Positions 50,484 to 59,306 of a stretch of 64,000 bases of DNA are shown one piece after another; positions within the stretch are counted from its first letter, which is position 1; each line of letters starts with the position of its first letter. The DNA comes from Galbitalea sp036271795 (GTDB taxonomy: Bacteria > Actinomycetota > Actinomycetes > Actinomycetales > Microbacteriaceae). Position numbers and translations under genes: made by a program. The notes under the pieces were generated by a model. It saw only the letters and a list, made by a program, of their open reading frames with translations. It searched no databases and had not been told where the DNA came from. Where the stretch lies: assembly GCA_036271795.1 (NCBI GenBank), contig DATAZY010000039.1:50336-114335 (forward strand), written 5' to 3'.

Positions 50484-50798
50484 CTACGCTACTGGCTTTG
50501 CTCCGGCCTGTCGCTGGCTGCGAATCCTGTCCGCCTGCGACGGGGCACGCTCCTCGTGTGGGACGGCAGAGCCGTCGATTCCGGTGATCAGGATGGCCGG
50601 ATCGACGTCCAGTCCCGCGGCAATCTTGACGATGTTGTGCAGACTCAGGTTGCGCGTACCGCGTTCGACCTGGCCAACGAACGTCCAGTGCACGTCGGAC
50701 AGCTGGGCGAGCGTCTCCTGGCTGATGCCGAGGCGCTGGCGGTTCGCCCGAACGCGCTCACCAAAGATCCTGGCGGCTTCGGACTTTGCTTCGCGCAT
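50484..50798 (-). CDS. XRE-family helix-turn-helix regulator
   Basis: 104 residues. The Cro/CI-type domain covers residues 10-70: FGERVRANRQRLGISQETLAQLSDVHWTFVGQVERGTRNLSLHNIVKIAAGLDVDP. The rest is a short charged tail. As a DNA-binding protein it probably controls itself and possibly the aminotransferase just downstream; the ligand is unknown. No partner toxin gene is seen next to it. Confidence 0.88.
   Translation of the reverse strand: MREAKSEAARIFGERVRANRQRLGISQETLAQLSDVHWTFVGQVERGTRNLSLHNIVKIAAGLDVDPAILITGIDGSAVPHEERAPSQADRIRSQRQAGAKPVA
50486..50491 (-). promoter_or_regulatory. -10 box (TAGCGT) of the aminotransferase gene
   Basis: On the minus strand, six bases before ATG 50479, with GCGACA 18 bases upstream as a possible -35. 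It lies within the end of the XRE gene. Confidence 0.4.
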
Positions 50799-50894
50799 GC
50801 TTCATGACTACTCATCCCAAGACCACCGGACCAGAGCAGAAACAACCTAAGCCTTTGCGTCTGAATAGTTTATGTACAGGTGCGAGAGCATCGA

Positions 50895-50924
50895 TTGCTG
50901 GATGTTCGCGCCAACTGGTAATGT
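50895..50924 (+). promoter_or_regulatory. promoter of rpsT
   Basis: TTGCTG (50895-50900), 18-base spacer, TAATGT (50919-50924), followed by a leader of about 125 bases before rpsT. S20 in other bacteria represses its own translation, so the leader may carry that control. Confidence 0.5.
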
Positions 50925-51054
50925 GGTCTGTTGGCTTCCGCGCGACTTTCGGTTTCGAACGTCGTTGCGCGTTTCGCGGTCGAGATCCTGCAGCACTTCG
51001 GTTCTCATCCCGGCCGCCCGTCCATCTTCCGCAACAAACGAAAAGGTTATTCAC

Positions 51055-51315
51055 GTGGCAAACATTAAGTCGCAGATCAAGCGAATCGGCACCAACAAGA
51101 AGGCTCAAGAGCGCAACAAGGCGGTCAAGAGCGAGCTGAAGACGGCGATCCGCGCCACCCACAAGGCCGTTGCCTCGGGTGACAAGGCCGCCGCGACGAC
51201 CTCGCTGTCCCTCACCACCAAGAAGCTCGACAAGGCCGTCAGCAAGGGCGTCATCCACAAGAACCAGGCGGCGAACCGCAAGTCGGCCATTGCCAAGCAG
51301 GTTGCCGCGCTCTAA
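51055..51315 (+). CDS. rpsT: 30S ribosomal protein S20
   Basis: 86 residues from GTG 51055, with AAAAGG nine bases upstream. The sequence ANIKSQIKRIGTNKKAQERNKAVKSELKTAIRATHKAVASG, a set of basic Lys/Arg-rich helices, is S20. It binds 16S rRNA. A bidirectional-looking terminator follows and the next gene, holA, points toward it, a conserved rpsT/holA arrangement. Confidence 0.97.
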   Translation: MANIKSQIKRIGTNKKAQERNKAVKSELKTAIRATHKAVASGDKAAATTSLSLTTKKLDKAVSKGVIHKNQAANRKSAIAKQVAAL

Positions 51316-51347
51316 GTTCAAGCCTTCAGTTTCGAGGCTTCCGAAAG

Positions 51348-51378
51348 GCCCGTCGCAGTCGCTGCGGCGGGCGTTTTT
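51348..51378 (+). terminator. terminator of rpsT
   Basis: GCCCGTCGCAG (51348-51358) and CTGCGGCGGGC (51362-51372) pair over 11 positions (one G-U) with a three-base loop, then TTTTT at 51374-51378: a Rho-independent terminator. Confidence 0.9.
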
Positions 51379-51399
51379 CGTGCGCGAAAGTCGAACTGC

Positions 51400-52416
51400 C
51401 TAGCGTTCGCCGCGACGACTGATCACGCCGACCATGCGCTCGAGCGCGAAGACCGGGTCGCGACCGGCGCCCTTGACCTGGGCATCCGTCTCCGCAATCA
51501 GCTCGATCGAGCGACCGAGACCGGCGTCGTTCCAGCCCTGCAAGTCACGCTTCGCGCGGTCGACCTGCCACGGGGCGAGTCCAAATTGCTGGGCGAGTTG
51601 CATCGAGCTACCTCGCACGCCGGACAGCTTCGCCATCGTGCGCAGCTTGGACGCAAACGCCGCGACCATCGGCACCGGATCGGCACCGGATGACAGCGCG
51701 TGTCGCAAAAGTACGAGAGCCTCGCCGTGACGCCCCGCGATGGCGGCATCAGCAACCCGGAAGGCGTTCGTCTCGACCCGGCCAGAGTAATACTTTTCGA
51801 CCGTAACCTCGGTGATCTCTTCGCTCGAGTCCTCGAGCAGCTGCTGGCACGCGGATGCGAGTTCGGCGAGGTCATCCGAAAAGGCCGAAACAAGTGCTCG
51901 CAGCGCGCTCGCGGTCACCCGACGGTTTGCCGCCCCGAACTCCGCAGCGGCGAAGTCGAGTTTGTCCGTGTCCTTCTTGAGCTCAGCGCAGACGATCTCG
52001 ATGCCGCCACCGAGACCTCCGCGAATCGCGTCCAGCAGCTTCTTGCCCCGCACTCCCCCGGCGTGACGCAGCACCAGGTAGGTATCGTCGGCGGGCTGCT
52101 CGAGATAGCTGAGCGTCTCGCTGAGGAACGCGTCCGACAGCTTTTCGACGTTTTCGACACGGATGAGGCGAGGGTCGTTGAACAGGGACGGGCTTGCCAG
52201 CGTCAGCAATTCACCGGGCACGTAGCCGTCGGCCTCCAGATCGTTGACTTCGAGGCTCGGGTCTTCCGCCTTCAGGGTGTCGCGGAGCAGGCGCAGCGCG
52301 CGGTCGGCGAGAAATCCTTCCGTTCCGGAAATCAGGATGACCGGCGCCGGACGCACCTGCCGCCACTCGAGCTGCGGGATCACCGGAGCAGTTCGTGACG
52401 CGGATGTTGCGGCCAC
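51400..52416 (-). CDS. holA: DNA polymerase III, delta subunit
   Basis: 338 residues from GTG 52416 (AAGGGAG upstream). The family shows PAPVILISGTEGFLADRALRLLRD at the N-terminus (AAA-like fold without a usable P-loop), VNDLEADGYVPGELLTLASPSLFNDPRLIRVENVEKL, and the C-terminal helical domain ending GRSIELIAETDAQVKGAGRDPVFALERMV. It opens the sliding clamp as part of the clamp loader. Longer upstream frames read into the Gly/His-repeat antisense of comEC and are rejected. Confidence 0.94.
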   Translation of the reverse strand: MAATSASRTAPVIPQLEWRQVRPAPVILISGTEGFLADRALRLLRDTLKAEDPSLEVNDLEADGYVPGELLTLASPSLFNDPRLIRVENVEKLSDAFLSETLSYLEQPADDTYLVLRHAGGVRGKKLLDAIRGGLGGGIEIVCAELKKDTDKLDFAAAEFGAANRRVTASALRALVSAFSDDLAELASACQQLLEDSSEEITEVTVEKYYSGRVETNAFRVADAAIAGRHGEALVLLRHALSSGADPVPMVAAFASKLRTMAKLSGVRGSSMQLAQQFGLAPWQVDRAKRDLQGWNDAGLGRSIELIAETDAQVKGAGRDPVFALERMVGVISRRGER

Positions 52417-52448
52417 CGTGCTCCCTTCGAGTCTCCTGCGGCTCAAGC

Positions 52449-52538
52449 TTAACCGGCACCACTGTGCCCTGTACTGCTGTGCCCTGTACCGCTGTGCCCT
52501 GTACTGCCATGCCCCGGACCACCGTGCCCTGGGCCACC
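52449..52538 (-). repeat. 15-base tandem repeats encoding a Gly-His-rich ComEC tail
   Basis: Five units encode GGPGH, GGPGH, GSTGH, SGTGH, SSTGH, then SGAG before the stop. On the plus strand the unit is close to GTGCCCTGTACTGCT. Copy number could vary by slippage; His residues could bind metal. Confidence 0.75.
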
Positions 52539-54827
52539 ACTGTCCGGATGCTCGCTCCAGACGGCGACCGTGCCCGGCTTCGCGCCGGGCTTCAGAAGAA
52601 CCAGTCCCTCGGTGTCCGTGCGCGCCGGGAGGGTGCCGACACTCGCCAGAATATCGAGCAGGTGCTGGGTTGGATGCCCGTACTTGTTGTTCAGCCCGAC
52701 GCCGATCAGGCCGACCGCCGCATCCACTCTCTGGTACATGGCCGCGCTCTGGTCGGCCGACCCGTGATGGGCAACCTCGATGACATCCAGCCTCGGCAGG
52801 GTCGGATTGGCAGCGAGCATCAAGTCCTGAGCCCGCTCGTCCAGGTCGCCGACGAACATCGAACTCAGGCATCCGTGAGTACACGCGCCGATCGGCTCGA
52901 ACAGGATCGTCACGCACGCCTCATTGCCGGGAAGAATGCCATCGGGCAGCGGGGATGGTGGCCACAGCACAGACCAGCGAAGATCGCCGAGCGTTCCCGT
53001 GAGTCCCTCGCTGACCCGATCGACCCGCGTGCCGCCGTCCAGCAGCCCCTGGATGATCGCGATGTCTCGAGGTTTTCCCGTGGATGGACCGACCAGCGCC
53101 CGGTCCGTCATCGAATCGACGACCGGTGTGCCTGCGACATGGTCGAGGTCATAGTGGCTGAGGACCAGCAGGTTGATCCTCGTGATGCCGAGCTCGTCGA
53201 GGCAGGCCTTGAGCAGCGGCTCCGATGGCCCGGTATCCATCAGCGCGACCTTGCCCGCACTTCGCACCAGCATCGCATCACCTTGACCGATGTCGCAGTC
53301 CGCGATCTGCCAATCCGATGGCCGACCGAGCTGGCCAGCGACGTTCGAGAGGCCGGTGACCAGGAACGGGGCGATCGCGGCGATCGCAAGAACCGCAGCG
53401 AGGATGCCTCTCCCGCGCCGCGACAGGCGCCCCAAGAGCAGGACGAGCAGTAACGCCGTCACCCCGGCGAGCAGTATCGCTCCGAACAGGTCTGCTGGCC
53501 ACGGCACGCGCGCACCGGGAAGTACGGCGAAGAACGTGGCCACGTCCGCGATCCAGGCAGACGGGACCCACGCCACCGCGGCAATCACGTGCCCAAGCCC
53601 GGGCGCGAGCGGTAGCGCCAGGCAGGCGATGAGGCCGAGCACCGTCGCGGCTGGGGAGGCCGGTTCCGCCAGCGTGTTTGCCAGCACGCCGTAGATGGGC
53701 AGCGACGGATTGAGCAGGACGAGCACCGGCTGGCAGGCAAGCTGCGCGGCGAGGGGCACGGCGACGAGGAGCGCCAGCCAGTGCGGGAGCCACCGCTCGA
53801 GCCGCCGCGCGATCGGCCCAGACAGCGCCATGAGGCCCGCGGTGGCGAGCACGGAGAGCGCAAAACCGAAGTCGAGCGCAAGCCACGGATCGAGCGTCAG
53901 CATCGCCAGCACTGTGACTCCAACGACGGGTAGTCCCGCGACGGGTCGACCGCTGGCCAGCGCGCCGAGCACTAGCGCCGCCATGATCCCCGAGCGCACG
54001 ACGCTCGGCTGCGGAGTGACCAGCACTACGAAACCCACCAATACCACGAGTGCAGCCGCGATACGGATTCCCCGCGGAAGTCCGAACGCCTTGCCGACCA
54101 GCAGGAGCAGTCCAATGATCACTGCGCAGTTCGCCCCCGAGACAGCTGTCAAGTGACTGAGACTGCTGGTCTTCATCGCCGCGCTAAGGCTTGGCGAAAC
54201 GGCACTCGTATCACCGATCGCGAGCCCAGGAAGAAGGTCGCCGCCGTCCCCAGGGAGCGATTGTGCGGCCGACGCAAGACCTGCGCGCAATCCGTTAGCC
54301 CAGCCGAGGTACCACGGCGGCGGAGCCACAAACCGCGCTGGCCCGGTGCCGAACACGAGGTACGACTGCTCATCGCTCGGCGAGGTCGCCTGGAGCGCGC
54401 CGCTCACCGCGAGAGTCGTACCGATTTCGATACGTGAGTCGGGCGACGCGTCGAACACCAGCACCGGGACGGACATCGGCCGCGTGCCGTCCCTGGTCAG
54501 CGTTGCCGCAAAGTAGGTACTGGCGTGGGTGACGGTCTGGGTCGCGACAACGGTGGCGTTTACGAGCTCGTGCGCGCTCCGCAGTTCCTCCGGGCGTCGC
54601 GATGCGGATCCGGCGAACGCGGCCGTGGTCACGAGTGCTATTGCTGCCGCACTGACCCCGAGCACGACCAGAATCGGCCGGCGAGTGATTCGCGCGGCCA
54701 CAAGCATGCCGACGGCCACCGTCCAGGACACCAGCGCCACCGGCAGCATCCAGGCCGGAAACGGTAGCAGAACGATCATTATCAGCCACGCCGCGCCAGC
54801 GGGCACAACGATCCGCAAGTCGATCAT
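52449..54827 (-). CDS. comEC: ComEC/Rec2-family competence DNA channel
   Basis: 792 residues from ATG 54827, 13 bases after comEA. The N-terminal membrane helices and OB-like loop are followed by the Competence domain (LPGLAIGDTSAVSPSLSAAMKTSSLSHLTAVSGANCAVIIGL) with ten or so helices, and a C-terminal metallo-beta-lactamase-like domain with SHYDLDHVAG and VAHHGSADQSA. It carries single-stranded DNA across the membrane. Unusual: the last 29 residues are five pentapeptide repeats of the type (G/S)xxGH, encoded by 15-base tandem repeats. The ComEA partner is encoded directly upstream. Confidence 0.9.
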   Translation of the reverse strand: MIDLRIVVPAGAAWLIMIVLLPFPAWMLPVALVSWTVAVGMLVAARITRRPILVVLGVSAAAIALVTTAAFAGSASRRPEELRSAHELVNATVVATQTVTHASTYFAATLTRDGTRPMSVPVLVFDASPDSRIEIGTTLAVSGALQATSPSDEQSYLVFGTGPARFVAPPPWYLGWANGLRAGLASAAQSLPGDGGDLLPGLAIGDTSAVSPSLSAAMKTSSLSHLTAVSGANCAVIIGLLLLVGKAFGLPRGIRIAAALVVLVGFVVLVTPQPSVVRSGIMAALVLGALASGRPVAGLPVVGVTVLAMLTLDPWLALDFGFALSVLATAGLMALSGPIARRLERWLPHWLALLVAVPLAAQLACQPVLVLLNPSLPIYGVLANTLAEPASPAATVLGLIACLALPLAPGLGHVIAAVAWVPSAWIADVATFFAVLPGARVPWPADLFGAILLAGVTALLLVLLLGRLSRRGRGILAAVLAIAAIAPFLVTGLSNVAGQLGRPSDWQIADCDIGQGDAMLVRSAGKVALMDTGPSEPLLKACLDELGITRINLLVLSHYDLDHVAGTPVVDSMTDRALVGPSTGKPRDIAIIQGLLDGGTRVDRVSEGLTGTLGDLRWSVLWPPSPLPDGILPGNEACVTILFEPIGACTHGCLSSMFVGDLDERAQDLMLAANPTLPRLDVIEVAHHGSADQSAAMYQRVDAAVGLIGVGLNNKYGHPTQHLLDILASVGTLPARTDTEGLVLLKPGAKPGTVAVWSEHPDSGGPGHGGPGHGSTGHSGTGHSSTGHSGAG

Positions 54828-54840
54828 GCCGGTGAATCGA

Positions 54841-55443
54841 TCATGTGCTGACGTTCGCCTTGATTGCGGCAAATTTTTTTGGTCCGATACCGGTCACATT
54901 TTCCAGGTCGTTGACGGTTCGGAATCCGCCGTGAGCCGCCCGATAGGCGAGAATGCGCTGGGCGAGCGCGGGACCGATACCGTCAAGCGTCTCGAGGGCG
55001 GCCGCGTCAGCGGTATTCAGGTCGACTGTGCCGCCCGCTGCCGCACCGGCGCTCGCGGCAACCGGGGCCACGCCCTGCTGTGCGACCACGATCTGTTGAC
55101 CGTCCTCGATGACCTGAGCGAGATTGAGATCGGCCTGGTCGGCCACCGCGGTGAACCCGCCGGCCGCAGCCACGGCATCCAGAATTCGATCACCCGCCGG
55201 AAGTTCGTACAGGCCCGGATTCTTTACCTGGCCGACCACGTGCACGATCGCCGTCGGCGCGTCATTCGCTTTTGGTGCGGTCGTGCGAACGACCCGAGGC
55301 TGCGCAGCGGTTGCCGTTACGCCTTGCGGCGCGAACGCGCTGACGAGAACGGCGATTCCGGCAGCCACAAGCACGAGGACGATCCCCGCGCCGAGCCCGA
55401 GTCGAAGCCGGACGCTGCGTGTGTGCTCTTGCCCCGTGTCCAC
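54841..55443 (-). CDS. comEA: competence DNA receptor ComEA
   Basis: 200 residues. One N-terminal membrane helix (about 13-37: LRLGLGAGIVLVLVAAGIAVLVSAFA), then a SLBB domain (VHVVGQVKNPGLYELPAGDRILDAVAAAGGFTAVADQADLNLAQVIEDGQQIVV) and a C-terminal helix-hairpin-helix pair (VDLNTADAAALETLDGIGPALAQRILAYRAAHGGF, VTGIGPKKFAAIKA) that binds DNA. GTG 55443 has TACGGT six bases upstream and no ribosome binding site. Encoded immediately before comEC, with 13 bases between. Confidence 0.93.
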   Translation of the reverse strand: MDTGQEHTRSVRLRLGLGAGIVLVLVAAGIAVLVSAFAPQGVTATAAQPRVVRTTAPKANDAPTAIVHVVGQVKNPGLYELPAGDRILDAVAAAGGFTAVADQADLNLAQVIEDGQQIVVAQQGVAPVAASAGAAAGGTVDLNTADAAALETLDGIGPALAQRILAYRAAHGGFRTVNDLENVTGIGPKKFAAIKANVST

Positions 55444-55449
55444 GAATGA

Positions 55450-55455
55450 ACCGTA
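55450..55455 (-). promoter_or_regulatory. -10 box (TACGGT) of comEA
   Basis: On the minus strand, six bases before GTG 55443. Confidence 0.4.
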
Positions 55456-55501
55456 GGGCGCGGCCGGATCCGCCTGGCGGGGAGACGGGTGAACTGTGGA
55501 A

Positions 55502-58090
55502 TTACGCCGATCGCGTCGCTATGTTGACGAGACGGGGAGCGCGCACGATCACGTTCACGATCTCCCGATTCCCCACCGTGCGGATGACGGCGGCCGATTC
55601 GCGAGCCAGCTTTTCGAGGTCGTCCACCGAGATTTTCGGGCCGACGGTGAGCTTGTCCCGAACCTTACCGTCCACCTGAACGACCGCGACAACGGAGTCC
55701 TCGACCAGCAGAGTCGGATCGGGCTTGCGCCAGCCGGCCTGGGCAACACTCGGCTGGTAACCCAGCTTCTCCCACATATCCTCGGCCGCGTACGGCGCAA
55801 ACATGCTCAGCGCCACCGCGATCACCTCGGTCGCTTCGCGAACCGCGGCATCCCCGGCACCCGCGCCAGTGTCGATGACTTTGCGAGTCGCATTGACCAG
55901 CTCCATGATCCGAGCAACGACCACGTTGAACTTGAACGCCTCGAAGAGCCCCGGGCCGTCGGCCAGCAACCGGTGGGTCTGCCTGCGCAGTTCGAGGTCG
56001 CCGGACTTCCACTCGATCGCGGGCGGACTCGTCACATCGTCGGCGAGCCGCCACGCACGAGCGAGGAACTTGCCGGCGCCGGATGGAGACACGTCCTCCC
56101 AGTTGATGTTGTCCTCCGGTGGCCCCGCGAACGCCATGGTGACCCGAATGGCGTCGACGCCGTACAGGTCGAGCTCATCGCTCAGGTTCACACCGCCCTT
56201 GCTCTTCGACATCTTTGCGCCGCCCGCCAGCACCATGCCCTGATTCATCAGCGAACTAAACGGCTCGGTGAAGGAGACGTAGCCGAGGTCGAACAACACT
56301 TTCGTGATGAAGCGTGCGTACAGCAGGTGCAGGATGGCGTGCTCGACGCCGCCGACATACTGGTCGACGGGCGCCCACTTCTCCGCCTCGGCCGGATCGA
56401 AGGCGCGCGCGTCGTCATGAGGATCCAGGTACCGCAGGAAATACCACGAGCTGTCGACGAAGGTGTCCATCGTGTCGGGATCGCGCGTCGCCGGCGTCCC
56501 GTCGATCGGATTGGGCACGTCGACCCACTCCTCGGCAGCAGCGAGCGGAGACTGTCCCTTGGGCTGGAGGTCGAGTCCAGCTGTCGGCGGAAGCACGATC
56601 GGAAGCTGGTCGAGCGGTACCGGAATCAGCGATCCGTCCGCTCCGTGGATGATCGGGATCGGCGTTCCCCAGAAGCGCTGGCGCGAGATCAGCCAGTCGC
56701 GCAAGCGGTAGGTTTTGGAAGCGCGACCTGTGCCTGCGGCCTCCAACTGCTCGATGATTTTCTTGATCGCGTTGTTCTTGCTCAGGCCATCCAGCGGACC
56801 GGAATTGATCATCCGCCCGTCGCCGAGGAGCGGCTGGCCGGTGGCACCGGGATCGAGCGGCGGCAGGTCGTCGGGCAGGATCGCTTGTCCATTTTCGTCC
56901 ACATCGAGCACCGGAACCGCACCAGTCACGGGCGCGTTGGTGTCGAGCACCACGCGAACCGGCAGTGCGAACTTCCGGGCGAAATCGAGATCGCGCTGGT
57001 CGTGCGCGGGCACTGCCATGACCGCACCATGGCCATAGTCGGCCAGTACGTAATCCGCCACCCAGATCGGCACACGTTCACCGTTCACCGGGTTGATCGC
57101 GATGCGTTCGAGCGGGATTCCTGTCTTCTCGCGCGTCGCGTCCTGCCGTTCGATCTCGGTGGATTTCTGCACCTTCTTCAGGTAGGCCGCGAATGCCTTT
57201 TGCACCGCCGGCGTTGATGCGGCGGCCAGCTCGGCGGCCAGCTCGGAATCGGGTGCGACCACCATAAAGGTCACCCCGTACAGGGTGTCGGGACGAGTCG
57301 TGAAGACGGAGACCTTCTCGTCGCGACCCTCGATCACGAAGTCGACATCCGCACCGTGCGAGCGCCCGATCCAGTTGCGCTGCATCGCGATGACTTTTGC
57401 TGGCCAGAAACCCTCGAGCTGGTTCAGGTCATCGAGCAGGCGATCGGCGTAGCCGGTGATCTTCAGGTACCACTGGGTCAGCTTCTTCTTCTCGACGACG
57501 GCGCCGGAGCGATCCGATGTCCCGTCCGGCAGCACCTGTTCGTTCGCGAGCACGGTCTGGTCCACCGGATCCCAATTGACCCAGGAGTCCTTGCGGTAGG
57601 CAAGGCCCTTCTCGAACATCTTGAGGAACAGCCACTGGTTCCACTTGTAGTACTCGGGGTCGCTGGTGCGCAGTTCGCGATCCCAGTCGACGGATGTCGC
57701 ATACCGGCGCATCGACTCGCGCTGCTGGATTATGTTCGCGTTGGTCCACTCGCCCGGATCCACACCTCGCTGGATCGCGGCGTTCTCCGCGGGCAGGCCA
57801 AACGAGTCCCAGCCGATTGGATGCAGCACATTGAAGCCCTGTTGGCGCCAGTACCGGGCCGGAATGTCGCCAAGAGCAAACGCCTCGGCGTGCCCCATGT
57901 GCAGGTCGCCGGACGGGTAGGAGAACATGTCGAGCACGTACTTGCGGGGGCGCGTATCGCTCCGGTCGCCGCTGCGGAAGGGCTTCAGCTCTTCCCAAAT
58001 GGGCAGCCACTTGTCCTGGATGCGACGGAAGTTGTATCCGCCGTCCAGGTCGTGGGAGTCGTCGTGCTCGTGTGCCACAGATGTATCCAT
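55502..58090 (-). CDS. leuS: leucyl-tRNA synthetase
   Basis: 862 residues from ATG 58090. Class I motifs: HIGH as YPSGDLHMGHAEAF and KMSKS in GAKMSKSKGGVNLSDEL. The editing CP1 domain has the TRPDT motif (VFTTRPDTLYGVTF) and AVPAHDQRDLDFA. The anticodon-binding domain and C-terminal extension end in VNVIVRAPRLVNI. It attaches leucine to tRNA-Leu with proofreading. The ribosome binding site is weak. No T-box or leucine leader was found in the 160 bases before it; small stem-loops (GGCGC-TTTT-GCGCC near 58147) are the only structures. Confidence 0.96.
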   Translation of the reverse strand: MDTSVAHEHDDSHDLDGGYNFRRIQDKWLPIWEELKPFRSGDRSDTRPRKYVLDMFSYPSGDLHMGHAEAFALGDIPARYWRQQGFNVLHPIGWDSFGLPAENAAIQRGVDPGEWTNANIIQQRESMRRYATSVDWDRELRTSDPEYYKWNQWLFLKMFEKGLAYRKDSWVNWDPVDQTVLANEQVLPDGTSDRSGAVVEKKKLTQWYLKITGYADRLLDDLNQLEGFWPAKVIAMQRNWIGRSHGADVDFVIEGRDEKVSVFTTRPDTLYGVTFMVVAPDSELAAELAAASTPAVQKAFAAYLKKVQKSTEIERQDATREKTGIPLERIAINPVNGERVPIWVADYVLADYGHGAVMAVPAHDQRDLDFARKFALPVRVVLDTNAPVTGAVPVLDVDENGQAILPDDLPPLDPGATGQPLLGDGRMINSGPLDGLSKNNAIKKIIEQLEAAGTGRASKTYRLRDWLISRQRFWGTPIPIIHGADGSLIPVPLDQLPIVLPPTAGLDLQPKGQSPLAAAEEWVDVPNPIDGTPATRDPDTMDTFVDSSWYFLRYLDPHDDARAFDPAEAEKWAPVDQYVGGVEHAILHLLYARFITKVLFDLGYVSFTEPFSSLMNQGMVLAGGAKMSKSKGGVNLSDELDLYGVDAIRVTMAFAGPPEDNINWEDVSPSGAGKFLARAWRLADDVTSPPAIEWKSGDLELRRQTHRLLADGPGLFEAFKFNVVVARIMELVNATRKVIDTGAGAGDAAVREATEVIAVALSMFAPYAAEDMWEKLGYQPSVAQAGWRKPDPTLLVEDSVVAVVQVDGKVRDKLTVGPKISVDDLEKLARESAAVIRTVGNREIVNVIVRAPRLVNIATRSA

Positions 58091-58249
58091 TTCGTTAGGG
58101 ATGCGGGCGTCCCAAAGCGCGGAAGCGCTGAGCAACCGATCCAGGGCGCTTTTGCGCCGCAGGAGCGGTTCCTGCCAAAGGGGCCGACCTCAAGCGTACT
58201 AAACCCGGCATCGGGCCCGCGGTGCCTCCTGCATACACCGAAGCACGCT

Positions 58250-58705
58250 CTAGCTCGTAGACCGCCCAGGACCGAACTCCAGATTCAGCCGATCGGTGAT
58301 TTGGGTGAGGACGCGGGCCGTGGTCACCAGGTCCTCATCGGGAATCGCACCATAGACACGCCCGACCACCTCGCCTATCGCCGATCGGATCCGGGTGTAT
58401 CGCGCCATACCCGATTCGGTGAGCTCGACCGATGTACCGTTCGACGTCGCGCCCCGAAGATCTTTCGATGCCAGAAGGTCGCTGACCGCTACGTCCGCGA
58501 CGCGGTCCTCGATCTTGAGTGCGTCCACCATTTGCTGGACAACAGCGCCACGAGGAAGCGAATCGGGTTGCGCGGCGACGAGTGTCAGCGCGACCCACTG
58601 TTCCTTTGTACACGAGGCCTCGGCGAGGATTCGATCGAGGATCGGCTTGTGGGCGTTCTCAGCCCGTCCCACGATCTGCGGCGACAAGAGTTGCGATGCG
58701 GTCAT
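58250..58705 (-). CDS. MarR-like winged-helix regulator
   Basis: 151 residues. Helix pattern and wing fit a MarR-type protein: ILDRILAEASCTKEQWVALTLVAAQPDSLPRGAVVQQMVDALKIEDRVADVAVSDLLASKDLRGATSNGTSVELTESGMARYTRIRS. It is divergent from a second MarR gene and shares a 106-base control region with CTAACG boxes. A promoter TTGACA-N17-TAACGT directs its transcription. Ligand unknown; both genes are likely autorepressed through the same boxes. Confidence 0.75.
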   Translation of the reverse strand: MTASQLLSPQIVGRAENAHKPILDRILAEASCTKEQWVALTLVAAQPDSLPRGAVVQQMVDALKIEDRVADVAVSDLLASKDLRGATSNGTSVELTESGMARYTRIRSAIGEVVGRVYGAIPDEDLVTTARVLTQITDRLNLEFGPGRSTS

Positions 58706-58741
58706 TCGGATTCCAATTCAGGCTCGACTTTCGACGGATGG

Positions 58742-58805
58742 CTAACGTTAGGGCCACTAACGATTAATGTCAATTCGTTAGACCGCCTAATGAATCGACT
58801 AGTCT
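58742..58805. promoter_or_regulatory. divergent promoters and CTAACG operator boxes of the MarR pair
   Basis: CTAACGTTAG (58742-58751) is a 10-bp palindrome; CTAACGA (58757-58763) and TCGTTAG (58775-58781) form an inverted repeat with 11-base spacer. The minus-strand promoter is TTGACA (58768-58773), N17, TAACGT (58745-58750). The plus-strand promoter is TTAGAC (58778-58783), N16, TAGTCT (58800-58805), ending six bases before GTG 58812. The boxes overlap both promoters, so repressor binding would shut both genes. Confidence 0.7.
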
Positions 58806-58811
58806 GATCAC

Positions 58812-59306
58812 GTGCAATCATCCGACGATGAGCCCGGTCTGGCGCGGCTGGCAGGACAGCCAAGCTGGATGCTGGCACGGGTGGCCTCGCTCTCCCATCG
58901 GATCGTCTCCGAGGAATTCGCAACTGTGGGCGCGCGCGGCTACCACTATCGACTTCTCGCCGCGATCGACGAACTGGGTCCCGCGAGCCAGGCCGACCTC
59001 GGACGAAGGAGCGGAATCTACCTCAGCGACGTCGTCGCGGCAATCAACGAACTCGTCGATCAGGGTTTCGCTGAGCGAACGGCGGATCCAACCGATCGGC
59101 GCCGAAATGTCATCACGCTCACTGACGCCGGAGAGGGGCAGTTACGCCGGCTCGACGAACAAATGGTCCAGATCCAAAAAGAACTGATGTCGCCGCTTTC
59201 GGACCGCGAGTCACGACAGCTCCTCGAGCTTCTCGAGAAAATGCTCAAGGGACACCGACTCAGCCAGTCCGAACACCGAGCACCCGCAACGGCGCCGCGG
59301 CATTGA
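58812..59306 (+). CDS. MarR-family transcriptional regulator
   Basis: 164 residues from GTG 58812. Typical MarR fold: YHYRLLAAIDELGPASQADLGRRSGIYLSDVVAAINELVDQGFAERTADPTDRRRNVITLTDAGEGQLRRLDEQMVQIQKELM, with the D-x-R-R-R wing motif. The mRNA looks leaderless. Divergent from another MarR-like gene and probably controlled by the shared CTAACG palindromes. Ligand and further targets unknown. Confidence 0.9.
   Translation: MQSSDDEPGLARLAGQPSWMLARVASLSHRIVSEEFATVGARGYHYRLLAAIDELGPASQADLGRRSGIYLSDVVAAINELVDQGFAERTADPTDRRRNVITLTDAGEGQLRRLDEQMVQIQKELMSPLSDRESRQLLELLEKMLKGHRLSQSEHRAPATAPRH

Noticed and set aside
50484..50798. XRE protein as antitoxin of a toxin-antitoxin pair
   Set aside because: No small toxin-like partner gene is adjacent on either side; neighbours are an aminotransferase and rpsT.
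52417..52917. Upstream extension of holA to a 505-codon frame
   Set aside because: The extra part is antisense to the comEC repeat tail and gives low-complexity WRAQYR-type sequence; GTG 52416 has a good ribosome binding site and matches family length.
55496..57217. 573-codon open frame opposite leuS
   Set aside because: Antisense to a complete leucyl-tRNA synthetase gene; Arg/His-rich sequence without recognisable domains.
58091..58249. Possible T-box or leucine leader before leuS
   Set aside because: No T-box core, no Leu-rich short frame and no terminator/antiterminator pair could be recognised; only short GC stem-loops.
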